Shown in pieces: positions 20,226-33,225 of a stretch of 64,000 nt of DNA. Numbering within the stretch: position 1 is the stretch's first letter; each line of letters opens with the position of its first letter. Source of the DNA: Hygrophila difformis (Eukaryota > Streptophyta > Magnoliopsida > Lamiales > Acanthaceae); the NCBI GenBank assembly GCA_030278955.1, contig JAOANR010000010.1, positions 18,320,444 through 18,384,443 of the forward strand, given 5' to 3'. The notes under the pieces were generated by a model that was not told where the DNA came from, did no database searches, and worked only from the letters and a program-made list of their open reading frames with translations. The translations under genes were made by a program, and so were the position numbers.

Positions 20226-23200
20226 CTAAGCTAGAAAACTAAAAAAACTACAGAAAGGAGGGTAAAGAGAGGAGCAAAACCAACAATTAAAACAACCAAG
20301 GAAATCAAAACCGGGGTACCAAACTCCCGCTCTGTCTGTTGTTAAAGCCAGCGAAGCATCATCCGGAGGGTAAGCCCATGAAGTAAAGAACTCCTCCATT
20401 CTCGCCCCGCGTTTAGCAAGAGCGTCAGCAACCGAATTCCCTTCACGAAGAATGTGAAACCAACGGACCCCTGGAAGAAGATCACAGAGCTCCGTAATAC
20501 GGAGAGACAAGGGATGCAACCAATGTCCCTCACTCGTCCCCTGACTAAGGATCCGCAGGGCCTCCATGGAGTCGGAATAACATATGATATCCACAAGCCC
20601 TAAGGCCAGAATCCGTTGTAGGCCATTCAAAATGCCATGCAGCTCAGGAACTAAATTAGAAGCAACACCAACCGGACCCGAGAAGCCATCAATCCATCTA
20701 CCATCCGCATCCTGAATGACTCCACCGAAGCCAGTCGGGCCCGGATTACCCAAGGAGCTACCGTCCACATGGAGAGTATGATTAGTAGTTCCCATCGGAT
20801 TCCATGAAACCCATCTAGGCGACACCACTTGAACCGGCTTATCGAAGACCCTGGTGTAACATTCTCCCATGAATCGAGCCGTCTTTACCGTACCCGCAAT
20901 GTCAGCCACCTCGCCCTTCATGGTCACAACGTTCCTGCCCTTCCAAACTTCCCACAGAATCGCCCAATGCGTACTAGTTCATTTGCAGCAAAGGAACATG
21001 AAACTAGCAGCCACGTCTTCAAGATCCTCCTGCCACCATCTTAGTATAAACAAGCCAAAGCTCTTCCAAACCGCCACTGCCCATGAACACTGGAAGAAGA
21101 GGTGGTGGACAGTTTCTCGATGTAAACCGCACACAACACATATAGGAGTATCCGAGATACCTCGCCTAAAGCGAATATCATTAATGGGCAGAGAATTGTG
21201 AACAATTAGCCATAAGAGGAACCGGACCTTTTCCGGTGCACGAATGCGCCATACCCAAGCTCGGTTCCTACTTCCTATCTTGCAACACACCCCTCTGTTG
21301 AAGTAGCCAAGCGTAGCCTCTTTTAACCCTATATTTTCCATCCAAATCGCCCATCTAACGGATAGAGTCAGGGACGTCCGCATGCAACACAAAGGGACCA
21401 AAATTGCGTAATTCAGTTTTAATGGAATCTGGAAGAGGGGTGTATAGCCCATCCCAATTCCAACGCTGCTCGGTGAAGACATCTTTCACCCTCAAGTTTG
21501 TATCCGATATGTGCACATAGGGAATACGGTGCGCTATGGCACCCGCATCAAACCATTTCGAATACCAGAAACTGCACTCGCCCACACCTATTCTCATCCG
21601 TAGTCCCGAAGAAAGGTACGGTCCAACCTTCACAAGGAGCGGTAAAATGCAGAAGCCACCGGCCGTGGTGTCAATACAGTTTGGGGATGGCCATATTTGC
21701 AAGTGACCATTGCCACCCACGGTTTAGGAGACGAACAGAGAAGATCCATGTAATGTTTCCCGAGCAAGGCCACGTTCATGTCTCGGCTCGATCGAATTCC
21801 CAGCCCTCCCATACTCTTAGGCAAAGCCGCTTTAGACCAACTCACAAGATGTAGCCCGTGTCCAGAAGCATCTTTCCAAATGAATGAACGAATGAGACCA
21901 TCAATCTTGTGACATAGTTCAGAGGGGAGCCATGCTAATTGCATTACATAAGTTGGTATAGAAGCCAACACTGATCTCGCCATAGTCAACCGCCCGGCCT
22001 TGTTCAAGAGAGCCCTCTTCCAGGTTCCCAACCGTGCCTGAAGTTTCTCATACAAAAACTGGAAGTGGTGTGATCGGCCCGCACCATGAATTATTAGATA
22101 TCCTAGATATATCCCCAGGTCATTAGTGAACTCAACATGGAGGATATTTGTAATACTTTGGAAGTACTACTAGGAACAGCCGAAGATGCTAGAGCTTGTG
22201 ACTTCCTGGGATTAATTCGGAGTCCAGACTGAGCAGCAAAGTTAGAAGTTCATCCATGCATCGAGCGTTGTCGAGTGATGCTTCGGAAAAAAGAAGTAGG
22301 TCGTCGGCGAACATGAGATGGGAAATAGGAGGAGATCCCCGGCCAACTATAACATGCCGCCACCTTCCTTCGTGTACCATGGCCAATATGGATTGAGACA
22401 ATTTTTCCATAATAATAATGAAAAGATAAGGCGACAAAGGGTCACCCTGACGAAGCCCTTTAGCCGGAGTGATTGCAGGAAGAGCCGAGCCATTCCAGAG
22501 GATTGAGTACACCGGCGAGCGAACACAAAACATGATGAGTGTACACATCGCCGAAGGCAGCTGCATTTCTATCAAACAACTCTCCAAGAAATCCCAACTG
22601 ACGTTGTCATAGGCTTTCTCAAGATCCACTTTTAGAAGAAATTCCTTTCTGCGTCGCTGACGAATATGAAAAGTATTCACAATTTCCTGCAAAATAATGG
22701 CATTCCCCGACGTGCCACGACCCGGAAGAAATGCCGATTGATAAGGCCCAATAAACTTTTGAAGCACTGGACGAAGCCTGTTAACTAGCACTTTGGTTAT
22801 GATTTTGTAGCTAACATTACACAGACTAATTGGCCAGAAATGTCGTATCTCCTTTGGTACCTCAACCTTCGGGATTAGACAAATGAAGGTCGATGCTATA
22901 CCAGGGTCAAACTTCCCCGTCTGCCAAGCTTCCTGGACAAGGTGGTAAATTGAGTCTCCAACTGAGTTCCAGTAGCGTTTGTAAAATAATGGAGGGAAGC
23001 CATCGGGCCCGGGAGCAGATAATCCCTTCAACCCATCCACCGCTGTTTTTACCTCCTCTCTACTTACCTCCTGATTAAGTAGAGATACAGTATCCAATAG
23101 TGATAAAGGCACCAACCGAGGGTGATTGTGTGGCGATGGTCCAGAATATCCATACATACTCCCAAAATGAGATAATATGTGATCCTGTAGCAATGAAGAC

Positions 23201-24820
23201 TCAGTCGTCCAGTGCCCTCCAATGTCGAGACCGAGCATTCTACCTTTTTGACGCCTCATCATAGTTTGAGCATGGAAAAACCGAGTATTCCTATCCCCCA
23301 ATTTCAACCAAGAGTCACGAGATTTTTGATGCCAAAGCATCTCCTCCTGCGCAACTAGGGGTGGGAATAGGCCAGGCCGCCCGATAGGGGCCTACGGCCT
23401 GGTCTATTTAAGGCCTAGCCTGGCCTGGCCTTTTTACGAAATAGGCCAGGCCCGAATAATTTTCAAGGCCTATTTAGTTATATAGGCCTAGGCCGGCCTT
23501 CACACAAAAGCCTGTTAGGCCTACCAGGCCGGCCTGTTAAAATTTTTTCTATATTTTTTTATATAATTTATTTATATATATATTAATATTTTTATTTATT
23601 ATTTATTTAAAAATTAAATGAGCTTAAGTAGACCTCTAAAAGGCCTAAAACCTGGCCTATTTAAACAAAAAAGCCATGCTAAGGCCTATAAACTAGGCCT
23701 ATATAAGGCCGTAGGCCAAGCTCAGGCCTTACAAAATTTAAGTAGGCTTAGGCCGTACAAGGCCAAGCCTGGCCTGGCCTGGCCTATTCCCACCCCTATG
23801 CGCAAGCAACTCATCCAACTCCCTTCGAAGACTACAGTCCAACCGATGCATGCAAGCGGAATCCCAGCGAAGCAGCACCTTTCTTACACCCTCAAGTCTC
23901 CTTAGAAGTTTCTGTTTGCGCCTCTTGATGTTCCCAAACGAAGTTTCATTAAAAAATTTCGAAGAGTCTTGTACCTGACGTAGCTTATCCTGGAACGAAG
24001 GCCCTCCCATTATCCAAGCATAGTCCACCACATGCTCATACATTGGATGGGACACCCACATAGCTTCCCATCTAAAAGGCCTATCCTTCCTTGTATCACC
24101 TGGTCTGAAGCACCTTAACAAGAGAGCACTGTGATCAGACGAACGCCGCGGTAACACTTCCACAAACCCTTCCGGAAAAGCCTGAGACCACCCAATATTA
24201 GCTACCGCCCGATCAAGCTGTCGGCATGCTAGTGGCCCGCCCGACGTGTTCTGTTGCCATGTAAAGAAATCCCCAACAGTATGTACTGTGCAGAGGCCAC
24301 AACTGTCTAACATATCACAGAACGTTTTGGCTTGTCTGGGCACGAATTGCATGCCAAAGTTCTCCGACGATGAGGTAATAGAATTCCAATCACCAATGGC
24401 AAGCCATGGTCCCAAGATAGATTCACCCGTAATACGCATGTTGGCCCAATCTATCGCCCGTTGAGAGAAACAAGGGTTAGCATATATGGCTGTGAAACTC
24501 CATGAAGCCGACCCTCTCAACACAGTGACAGATGCCATTCTAGGGTAGCGGTCAAAGACTGAGAAGGAAAATGGGGTTCCTAGTCGGCCTAAGATCCATA
24601 TGCCACCCGCTTGGCCATCCGCCTCCGAGATATATATAGTCTCATAATTAAGACGATAGAAGAAAACCCTTAATCGCTCAAACAAACCCCTTGGTTCCAT
24701 AAGAATGAACACCGTAGGTCTATATGTGCGTAAAACATCCGCAATGTGGCGTTGTGTATTCTTTTGCATGGCGCCACGTACATTCCATGCAAGAATGTTG
24801 AAGTCACGGAATTCTATCAT
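20226..24820 (-). pseudogene. LINE ORF2: endonuclease, reverse transcriptase, RNase H (broken)
   Basis: ORF2 nicks target DNA and copies the RNA into it. From 24820 the endonuclease shows ILAWNVRGA, ILMEPR, AIGDWNSI and SSDHSALL. After the MITE (23356-23798) the frame resumes and leads to the reverse transcriptase: ISLCNVSYKIITKVL, LKVDLEKAYDNV, GLRQGDPLSPYLF and the catalytic MFADDLLLF near 22280. A frameshift follows near 22230, then a second near 22110. The zinc-binding RVT region (CKIGSRNRAWVWRIRAPEKV) lies at 20979-21482. The RNase H domain lies at 20226-20927 (LHVDGSSLGNPG, VPELHG, CYSDSMEAL, EGNSVADALAKRG), with Asp, Glu, Asp and Asp present. Enzyme motifs survive but are in different frames. 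Confidence 0.93.
23356..23798. mobile_element. hAT-type MITE inside LINE ORF2
   Basis: The 443-bp element starts TAGGGGTGGGAATAGGCC and ends in the inverse. Flanks TGCGCAAC and TGCGCAAG are an 8-bp target duplication with one mismatch. Removing the element restores the ORF2 frame (LLAQEEMLWHQKSRDSW). The subterminal parts are packed with GGCCTGGCC and AGGCCTA motifs in both orientations. Confidence 0.92.
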
Positions 24821-24954
24821 AGAGAACCGATAGTAGATTGGCCGCGTGACCCAAACTCCGGTTGCTCGACATCTCTATCATTCCCCTCCCAAGCCAATGC
24901 TAGGAAGGAATTATGTTGCACTAACGTTGGTGCACCCTTTGATTGGACCATTTT

Positions 24955-26253
24955 TTATCCCTGACCAAGCTCGAAGGTCCGGCGTTGCCGTTTACTCTTC
25001 AACGACCTCGCCGCCTCCTGCTTATCAGGAGTGCTATCACCAGGATTATAAATCACCACCTCTTTGCCCTTTCCTCCCGTGCCTGTCCGTACCCCTAGCG
25101 TACCATGATTCTTATCATTATTAGCTTTGATGTCAGGATTAGTCACCACTTTCTTGCTATCACGCTGAGTCGGGCGAGGGGCCCTAGTGACCATAATCCA
25201 GTCACCATAAGTCACTAAAGGTTGGGGAATTGTCTTTTCCGGTCCGGGTGCTGGTATCTCAGTGCCCTTATAGGAAAGATTTGTGTTACTAATAATAGGA
25301 TTTGATACCAAGTTGGTATCCATCGGTTCAGGCCTGAATACTTTCGTATCCTTTTGTAAAGGCAAGTCAATCTTTTCAGGATTTGGAATGCCAGGATTCA
25401 CTCCATCCGAATCTTGGCTTTGGCCTGTACCTACATCCTGCATTGGATACTCCGGCGCAGCTTCCGGTGTATCTTCCGGCGGTGTAACCTTCTGGTCAGT
25501 ATGCAAGCAAGTTCCAAGATCAAATCGAAACCTACCACATGTTGTGCATATGTGGTGGGGTCCCTCATAGGCAACATTTTGCCATTCCGTGTTGACCATA
25601 ACACGACCAATAACCGGTTTATTCAGATCAATTTCAACACAAGCGCGCGCAAAACGCCCCCGCTTCAGGTCTTTTGAATTTATATCCACACGTAAAGGTC
25701 TGCCTACCATGCTCACAATGAGCAAGAGCATCTCTTCTTCATAAAATATCGGATCCAACCCCGGAAACCGAACCCAAACCGATGTTTTTGTAATCCGTCC
25801 TGCAGTTGCATGAGTATCTTTGGACCATGGCGCCACAGCCAGATGATACCCAAAAATCGACCAAGGTCCGTCAAAAAGAGCATGGCGTCGATCCTCCGCC
25901 GAATCGAATTTCGCTAGGTAATACCCTTTATCCCCATCCAGAATTTGCATATTACCTTTCGGTTTCCATAAACCCTTGAGTCGTTCTTGCATGAAAGACA
26001 GGCTGAATCTCTTCCCAAACACACGAACTACCAATGCATCCAAAAAGGGGGTACAAAGCCGATCTATAGCGGTGGTATGGATCTGAATCCAAGGCAACAA
26101 CGGGTTTCCATCTACCGTGTCAAAGGAAACCAACTCACTCAGCGGCACATTGGCGGCGGCAGGAGGAATAATCGGTGCCGGTCGAGGGATAGTGATATCC
26201 CTAAAGGACGGTTTCTTGGGCGGGGGGTCAGGATCGACGGGAGGCGGAGGCAA
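24955..26253 (-). CDS. LINE ORF1 protein (DUF4283-type, zinc knuckle altered)
   Basis: The 432-residue protein is the nucleic-acid-binding partner of ORF2 and probably coats LINE RNA. It has a proline-rich N-terminus, a DUF4283-like region (VRVFGKRFSLSFMQERL, GYYLAKFDSAEDRRHALFDG, PWSIFGYHLAVAPW) at residues about 75-165, then a linker and a zinc knuckle. The knuckle reads CTTCGRFRFDLGTC, so the expected His of C-x2-C-x4-H-x4-C is Phe. A Ser/Pro-rich C-terminus ends in basic residues. The frame is fully open from the ATG at 26253. It lies about 130 bp upstream of ORF2. Confidence 0.88.
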   Translation of the reverse strand: MPPPPVDPDPPPKKPSFRDITIPRPAPIIPPAAANVPLSELVSFDTVDGNPLLPWIQIHTTAIDRLCTPFLDALVVRVFGKRFSLSFMQERLKGLWKPKGNMQILDGDKGYYLAKFDSAEDRRHALFDGPWSIFGYHLAVAPWSKDTHATAGRITKTSVWVRFPGLDPIFYEEEMLLLIVSMVGRPLRVDINSKDLKRGRFARACVEIDLNKPVIGRVMVNTEWQNVAYEGPHHICTTCGRFRFDLGTCLHTDQKVTPPEDTPEAAPEYPMQDVGTGQSQDSDGVNPGIPNPEKIDLPLQKDTKVFRPEPMDTNLVSNPIISNTNLSYKGTEIPAPGPEKTIPQPLVTYGDWIMVTRAPRPTQRDSKKVVTNPDIKANNDKNHGTLGVRTGTGGKGKEVVIYNPGDSTPDKQEAARSLKSKRQRRTFELGQG

Positions 26254-26338
26254 CGTTGAGTATGGAGAGAAACCCTCAGAGGCGGACGAAATTACGAGAT
26301 TGCAATTAATCTAATACACATATAGTGGGGAAATACAT

Positions 26339-26846
26339 ATGTATATACATATTTTACATAATGTACCACAACTTTTTTTTTTTTGCTATATACTGAGTAT
26401 CCCAAACCACATTGGGCTCAGTTGCTAAAGCCACATACCACCATAATGTACCTCATCTTAGCGACTGAAAATATTTGAAAAAAAAAAACTAAACAAAAAT
26501 CCTAAATTTCTTCTACTAAACATGTTACTGCTCGAATTTGCGATAGAATCTTAGATACCAAAATACTATAACTATCAATATTTTAGGTACCAAAATCGAA
26601 AATTTTCTAGTAATGTGTTACTTAAAAGAGAGATATCATGTGGACTTTAAACCCATCCCCAAAGTTAGTAGTTAAAGACGTGGGCATTAAAATAAGTCCC
26701 TAATCACCATAATTTAATTAGACGGAAATCTAATTATTTAATTTTATATAATGAAATTAGATTAGATTAATTGATAAAATAAAATAATATTAAATAAATT
26801 AACAATTAAAATAATTTAAATGTTTAACAATTGATATTTTTAATGT
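26339..26846. other. AT-rich spacer
   Basis: No gene or complete element is visible. Poly-T and poly-A runs occur near 26372 and 26480. Confidence 0.5.
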
Positions 26847-27010
26847 GGGGATGAGTACTTACCCTAGTGGTCAAGTTCGACTCCTAACCTATAAGATGGG
26901 GTTCGATTCCCCACCCGGCCCCCTATTTCTCCCATTTGTTCCTTTTGTAATTGGTGTGTCATGAGCTCCACCATCCCTTTCATAGCCTCCATAAGTTTTA
27001 AGCAAAAAAA
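26847..27010 (+). mobile_element. Full-length tRNA-derived SINE
   Basis: The head has box A (TACCCTAGTGGTCAAG) and box B (GGGGTTCGATTCCCC) of a Pol III promoter. The body ends in poly(A). The target duplication is ATTGATATTTTTAATGT on the left (26830-26846) and ATTGATATTTTAATGT on the right (27011-27026), differing by one T. Confidence 0.85.
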
Positions 27011-27394
27011 ATTGATATTTTAATGTCCTAAAATATAAAATAATGACTTGAAATTATATACTCCCCGTATTCAAAAAAATTTAACATTCATTGTTTTCAC
27101 GCAATCCAGTATACATTTTTAAAATAATATCTCAAATTTTATAAACTAAAAATTATAAAACTTTAATATTATAAAACTACATGATTAGACGAATCTAACA
27201 AGATCTCACTTTACTATATTTTATCTTATTTAACTATATGAAAAAATCGAATCAAAATTACTCAATGAGTAGTGTATACTATGCAAACATTAGAATTAAT
27301 AAAATACGGAGAAGTATTTTAATATTCCTATTAAACTCTACTTAAGTTGATTAATATTGAGTTGGGGGCATCAAATACTATGAAGTGACGGGAA

Positions 27395-27470
27395 TGAAGT
27401 TTTGGCATAACGGTCATATCCCTAATTTTGAACCTTATGGTTGGGTTCGATTCCCAACCCACTATCCCTC
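27395..27470 (+). mobile_element. SINE head cut by an LTR element
   Basis: A tRNA-like head with GGCATAACGGTC and GGGTTCGATTCCC is cut off at 27470, where an LTR beginning TGTAACGCC starts. The remaining 3-prime part was not found nearby. Confidence 0.55.
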
Positions 27471-28653
27471 TGTAACGCCCCAAAAATTTAAAACCATTTT
27501 CGTGAGCCACCACCGTATTAACTATTCTAAACTGTTGATCACTCAGATTAGATAGTCAATACGAAGCGAGGTATAAATACAAACCTGTATCACAATCGAA
27601 TAAATGCCAACAAAAGCAGTACATTACCCAGGAACAGTACATGGCATATCCGGGCGACAAGCCCTGAAATAATATAATGACACGATCACACATCCAATAC
27701 CAGAATAACCAACAAGTAAATCATATGTGACACACCGATAGAGGTGTCAATGTGGGCCGAGCCTGTTGGGCCGGCCCGCCCCGCAAGGCAAAATATGCGG
27801 GGCGGGCTTAAGAATTTAAGGTCCGTTTAGATGCGGGCCTAAACGGGCTTAGCCCGCGGCGGGGCGGGCCAGCCCGCGTGCTTTGCCCAGATTTTTTTTT
27901 TTAACATTTTACTAGCTTTTGAATATTGATTAATTTATTTGGTAAATTATTCAATGTCTAACATTAACTCATTAAGTCATCAAACATAAATCATAATTTT
28001 GGTTACACATTAAATTTCAAATTGTTATACAAATAGTCGATATCTTCTAATATTTCTCCGCTTCTTTGTATTATTCATATTAGTTTTTTTAAGTATAAAT
28101 TCCTTTTTATTTTATTTATCAAAAATTATGAATACTTTTAAATTGTTATAGTTTGATTGTTAATTATCTTACTTTTAAAATATAAAATCACTGCTAAAAC
28201 AGATTAGCCTCCTAAAGACTTCGACCGTCAGACACAATATTTTTATCAACCCAGTCATTAATTATAAATTTTTTGTCTTGTCCAATACTATATTTTTAAA
28301 ATATAATACACCCATTTAATATTACAAATTAGAATAAATACAGTTTTAAAGAATTATTCAACAAACGTAAAAAACAAACGTACTATTAAAGTAAATAATT
28401 ATGCCAAAAAATACAAACTTTTAACTATTTATAATTTTAATATCATTTATAAATATTTATATCTTATTTTTATTTTATACAATAAAAAATATTCACAATT
28501 TTATTTTTTTACATTAAAAAATAAATTTAATAATATTTTCCTAAAAAGCCCGTGGGTCGGCCCGCAAAACCCGTAGCCCGCGTGTGGAGCGGGTCGGGCC
28601 TAGGCATTTTGAGCCCGGCCCATTCAGGCCCGCCCCGTTCAAGCCCGCGGGCC

Positions 28654-31382
28654 TGTAACACCCCGGTTTTTGGTCACCCAGGTCGAGGTGTCACCGCCAC
28701 ACCTCCCTAGCGAGACACGGTTTCTCCGAGCTCACTAAAGAGATGCAAGGCTATGGTTTTTCAGAATTTAAAATATTCAAACAGCCCATTCATATATAAT
28801 TTAAAAATAATACATCAAAGTTGCAGCGGAAAAATAATATTTACATAAGTATAATGCAGCGGAATTTAAATATAGGGCCAACATGGCCTAATCACGGGTT
28901 AAACAGGCCCGTTTATGCAAGATCTAGTCTAATACAAAAAAAATTCAAAATAATATATCATCCCAAGCTTCCCGTGTATGCATATGACGATGCATAATTC
29001 TCAACTCTGGAAGAAAAAGGAAAAGAAAATATGGTTTGGTCAGCACTACGTGCTGAGTAAGTTAACACATACAAGATTATGAGGTTTCAAAGCCTTTGTT
29101 TAAATTTAATGAAAACATGTGCATAATTTAAATAATTCATGTAACCCCATAATTTAGAAGACATGGATTCATAAGATCATCAATATAGCTTGCAACGTAA
29201 TTAAATAAGTTGCCATAAATTTAACAACACAAATTATCAAGGACTTAATTGGATTCCCTCATCGATGTCTCGTTTCGATTCTTTTACAGATCACCACCGC
29301 TAGGGCCCTTATGTCCGCCAGCCTTACGCCTGGGCTCTTATGTCCACAGGTATCATGGTCGATCTTTTAATTAGAGTTAATCCGTCCGCTAGCCATACGA
29401 TCAGTGTTTCGCTAGGGCTCTTACGTCAACCTAGACATACACTTGGGCTCTTATGTCCCAAGCCGCAGAGAACATTGACAGTATCTAGCTTAGTCATAAC
29501 CCGCAATATTTTAATCTTCTTATTCCGTGTATCGTATTTCAAAGTATTTCTATCCGTTTCAACCTCAAAGGTTAATTTCACCGTTTCCACAAGATTTCAA
29601 GTTTTGACTCGGTCAACCACAGTTTACTCTAAAAATTGTCTAAAATCAGATTTAATTTCAAAAATTACAAAATTTCACGCCTGACTCCGAAACGTCGAGA
29701 TCTACAATTTTCGTGTTTTAACTTTTTCAATCTGAGATACCAAAATAGGTCAAAAACACTAATTTTCACAGAAGTACTGTTCTGTCCGAATTTCATATAA
29801 CTCAGTTTAAAGATTTCGAATTCTACCATAGCAATTCAACTCCAAATTTGATGAAATTTTGCAGAGATCATCTTAAGACAATTATCTACAACTTTCATGT
29901 TCGGCCAAAGATCTAAATCAGTCTGGAACCTATGTCAAAAACGTGATCAAGATCAGTCCTAAGTTCTGTCAAAAATTTCAAGATCTAGATTCAAGCAGTT
30001 CGGTTTCGGTTGGTTTTCTCATATCAAATCGTCTCTAAAAATTCTCAAAAATTTATAGTAGATAGATCTAAGCCTTAAGAACGTTTTTTGTGTTTTAAGT
30101 TTTTCCGTTTGAAGTCATTTTAAGGTTCGGAAAAATTCATCAAGTCTGTTGCGTCGGTAGAAAGTATAAATTGACAGATTTTCGATTTCTTGTTAATCTT
30201 TTAGTTTTGAATGTTTTAATTCATCCCAGAACCATGTAAGAGTTAACTTACAGATCTATGGACGTCTCGGCTCGATGATTCGGAGGCGTGGCTTCCACGT
30301 TCTTCGTTCTCCCTCCGGGATCCTTCGTTTTTCCTCAACGCGTCCGGATCGGGGTTTAGAATAGAAAAGAGGTTTAATTAGGATTCGTTTTCGAATCTTG
30401 AATGGAAAAGAATGGACAAGAATGGTTCGAATCTTACCCCGATGATCGAAGACTCCTAATTTTCGTCCAAGTCAGTCCCTTGATTCGGTTTTGTGCCTCC
30501 GACGACTCCGGAATTAGGGTTTTGTGTGTAGAGAGATTTCGTAGGGTTTTGTAAAGATGTTTGGGGCTCCCACGGGGGTTTATTTATAGATGTCTATGTC
30601 GTAGGGCGTCCAAAATCTGACCCCAAGGGTCTTGAGTCGAAAGATGTTCAACCGAAAGTCGAAAAATCCGCGTTCGGGCGAGAGATTCACGCAACGGGCG
30701 AATCTGTCGCGTGGCGCGGTCGTGGCGCGCTCCACCCTCTTCGACCGCGTGGCCACCGCGCCGGCTTCGCCTGGACTTCGGTCCGGGCGGGGTCGTGCGA
30801 TCCGTCGGGCGTTTACTCCTCTCTTTCGGACTTCTATCCCCCTATGTTCCCGGATTCGGATTTCCGGGGTATCTTCGGGCTCCGATTTCCTATCTTAATT
30901 TTATTCGGATCTAAATTTATATTTGGACTCGAGTTATTGAGTCTATCGGTGTCAGGTCCCCGTGTACCCATTTATTCGATTAAATTGTCTTCGGCTTCCC
31001 AGGTTCTCGGAATTTTGTTTCCTTTTTAATTTAAATTTCATTTCTCATCTTTTATGATTCTTTATCCATTTATCATGTTTATTATATTTATTTATTTATT
31101 GTATTTATTTTAGTTTGGAAAATTTCCGGGTATTACAGTCTACCCTCCTTAAGAATCAACTTCGTCCTCGAAGTTGTGTTTCGGCTCTTCTCGTGCCAAA
31201 GTCTTTTGTTTGTTTTATTATTTTGTGACTGAACTTAGAATTAAAACTTCTAAGCTGCCTACGTACCCTGTGAAGGGATCAAGCCATAACGTAGTTCAAA
31301 ACAAGTTGAATTTGCTTATTTATGATTTGGGATACATGATATCGAGTCGAACTCCAAAAATAAATTGTTACGGGGTATCACA
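28654..31382 (-). repeat. 3-prime LTR of the 28654-35942 element
   Basis: A minus-strand TATA candidate TCTATAAATAAACC lies near 30580-30592. A GC-rich block of GGCGCGGTC and GACCGCG motifs (30710-30780) lies 120-200 bp upstream of it. A second PPT-like junction (ATTACAGTCTACCCTCCTTA) lies inside the LTR at 31131. Confidence 0.85.
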
Positions 31383-31423
31383 TCCCCTCCCCCTTAGGAC
31401 TTCAGTTATGTCCCCATAACTGC

Positions 31424-32541
31424 CTATTCATTATTCCCCAGAGGGTTCGGGTTTTTGTCTTGTTCCTCGTCACTCTCCCCTTGCTGAAGGTTCACCAAAT
31501 CTACTCTCTTTTCGATCGCCTCCTCTGGCGTTCGACATCCACTAGCCTTGTGACCAAGCTTGCCGCACCTACGGCAGGTTCCAGGCTTCGGGCATTAGCG
31601 CACCAGATGTGCATGGTTGCATCGTGGGCAACGTGGTATAAACGCACCACGATTGTCGTCTCCCCCATTGTTGAGACCTTTATTTCCTTTCCTTCGGGAT
31701 CCATTGTCTTTCCTAGAGTTGTTGTTGTTGTCTTTCCGATCCTTCTTCTCAAGTCCTTGCGAGTCCTTGCTCGACTCACCATGTTCCTTATGCTTCAATT
31801 GCTGGATTCGAGCAATTGATGCGGCGCGATCATATATCGTCTGTAGGTTCGTGAATTGTCCTACTGCAAGTATCTCCCGGATACTAAGGTTCAGACCCAT
31901 CTCGAATTTCTGAGCCTTGTCAGAGTCGGTTGGTACTATCCTCGCAGCGAATCGTACTAGCTCCTTGAACTTGCTGTAGTACTCTTGCACTGTTTGCGCA
32001 CCTTGCTTTAGGTTGATGAATTCCTCGTACTTCACAGTCTTGGTGCTCAGTGGGTAGAATCTTTCCCTCAAAGCTTCCTTAAGTTCTTCCCAGGTGTAGG
32101 CTTCTTCGTCTTCCACTGAATTTGCTTGGAGATTTTGCCACCACTCATCGGCTTCGCCTCCTAGGTAGTAGGTCACTACGTGTATCTCTCCTCCTCAGGG
32201 CACTTGATAGCGTTCAAGAGCTTGTCAAAGGTACGGATCCATCCTTCCAACTTGGTTGGATCCTCTTGGCCGTCATAATGGGGTGGGTGGTAAGGGTTCA
32301 CTAATGCCAAGTAGTTGACTCGGGCTACTGGCGGAGGTACTGTTTGTGTCCTATGCACCTCGGCATTTCCCAATGCTACAAGGAGTTCCTCTATAGATTT
32401 TAAACGTGCTTCCATATTATTGGGCGCTTGAGGCACTTGCCCTCCTAGGTTCTGAGGACTTCCACTGTTGTTGGGCGTGTTGGAAAGGTTAGCGTCAGTG
32501 CCGTTTGGACTCACCTTCCTTGGTTTCCTCCTAGGCGCCAT
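31424..32541 (-). pseudogene. Ty3-type gag, broken
   Basis: Capsid protein of the element. It starts MAPRRKPRKVSPNG at 32541 and has the gag core entry (HYDGQEDPTKLEGWIRTFDK). A one-base frameshift follows near 32180, then the core continues: YYLGGEADEWWQNLQ, LREAL/FYPLSTKT, LKQGAQTVQEYYSKFKEL. A basic Asn/Arg/Lys region precedes a stop at 31592-31594. Past the stop the zinc knuckle CRRCGKLGHKASGC (C-x2-C-x4-H-x4-C) is in frame. Gag ends at TAG 31424-31426, only about 40 bp before the left LTR, so there is no room for pol. Confidence 0.85.
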
Positions 32542-33225
32542 TATCTATTACACGTGTATAGATTAGCTTATCTTGGTTTAGGTAGATCGCTCGAATGAGA
32601 CGTTTCGTAAATTTCTAATCAAATTTTCGGGTCTGTTGTTTGGAAATCCAAACAAGATTTTTGGAATAAAGAGTGTTTTAATAAAACTTGATTTTCTCAT
32701 TGTTCCTCATGAGGAAGTTTTCTAATTTGTACAAGGGTAGGAATGGCTAAGGTCGAGGATTGTTATGATTAGGCGAACGCATAGATGAACGCGATCTGGA
32801 ACTAAGGCAAGATCAGTCTCTAGTGAGCGTTTCTAATTCGATGTCAAGTTTCTATGTTATCCGGTGCAAGCAGAAGACCTAGGTTAATATTCGCCAAGAT
32901 TCTAGGTTAACTTCGCCAAGATTCTAAGTTCAAATTCGCCAAGATCCTAAGTTCAAGTTCGCCAAGATTCTAAGTTCAAATTCTCCAAGATTCTATGTTC
33001 ATAGAAGAGATGCAATATGCAAATGCGAATGATGATTTCCCCCAAAAATAATTTATGCAGTATATATATATATATTTTTTTTCCATGGGTTTTTAAAATA
33101 AAAATTTCTCCATAGAAATAATACTTTAAAATTTAAAATAACATAGTCAAAATACTAATAATAGTTTAAAAATAATAATGGTTTAAAAACAATAGTTTAA
33201 AAATAGCCGGGCTCTGATACCACCT

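Larger units (their letters stand above)
20183..26320 (-). mobile_element. L1-type LINE with RNase H, full length but defective
   Basis: The element is bounded by the exact 18-bp duplication TATAGTGGGGAAATACAT (20165-20182, 26321-26338). Its minus strand ends in poly(A), seen as poly-T at 20183-20196. It carries ORF1 (nucleic-acid binding) and ORF2 (endonuclease, reverse transcriptase, zinc-ribbon-like RVT region, RNase H) in the standard order, so it is complete in structure. ORF2 has frameshifts and a hAT MITE inside it, so it cannot move by itself. A LINE of this kind could have made the ClpP retrocopy and mobilised the SINEs. Confidence 0.95.

Noticed and set aside
26847..26930. tRNA gene
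   Set aside because: Box A and box B are present but the acceptor and anticodon stems do not fold; poly(A) and target duplication show a SINE. The same applies to 12030-12187, 11403-11548, 15015-15100 and 27395-27470.
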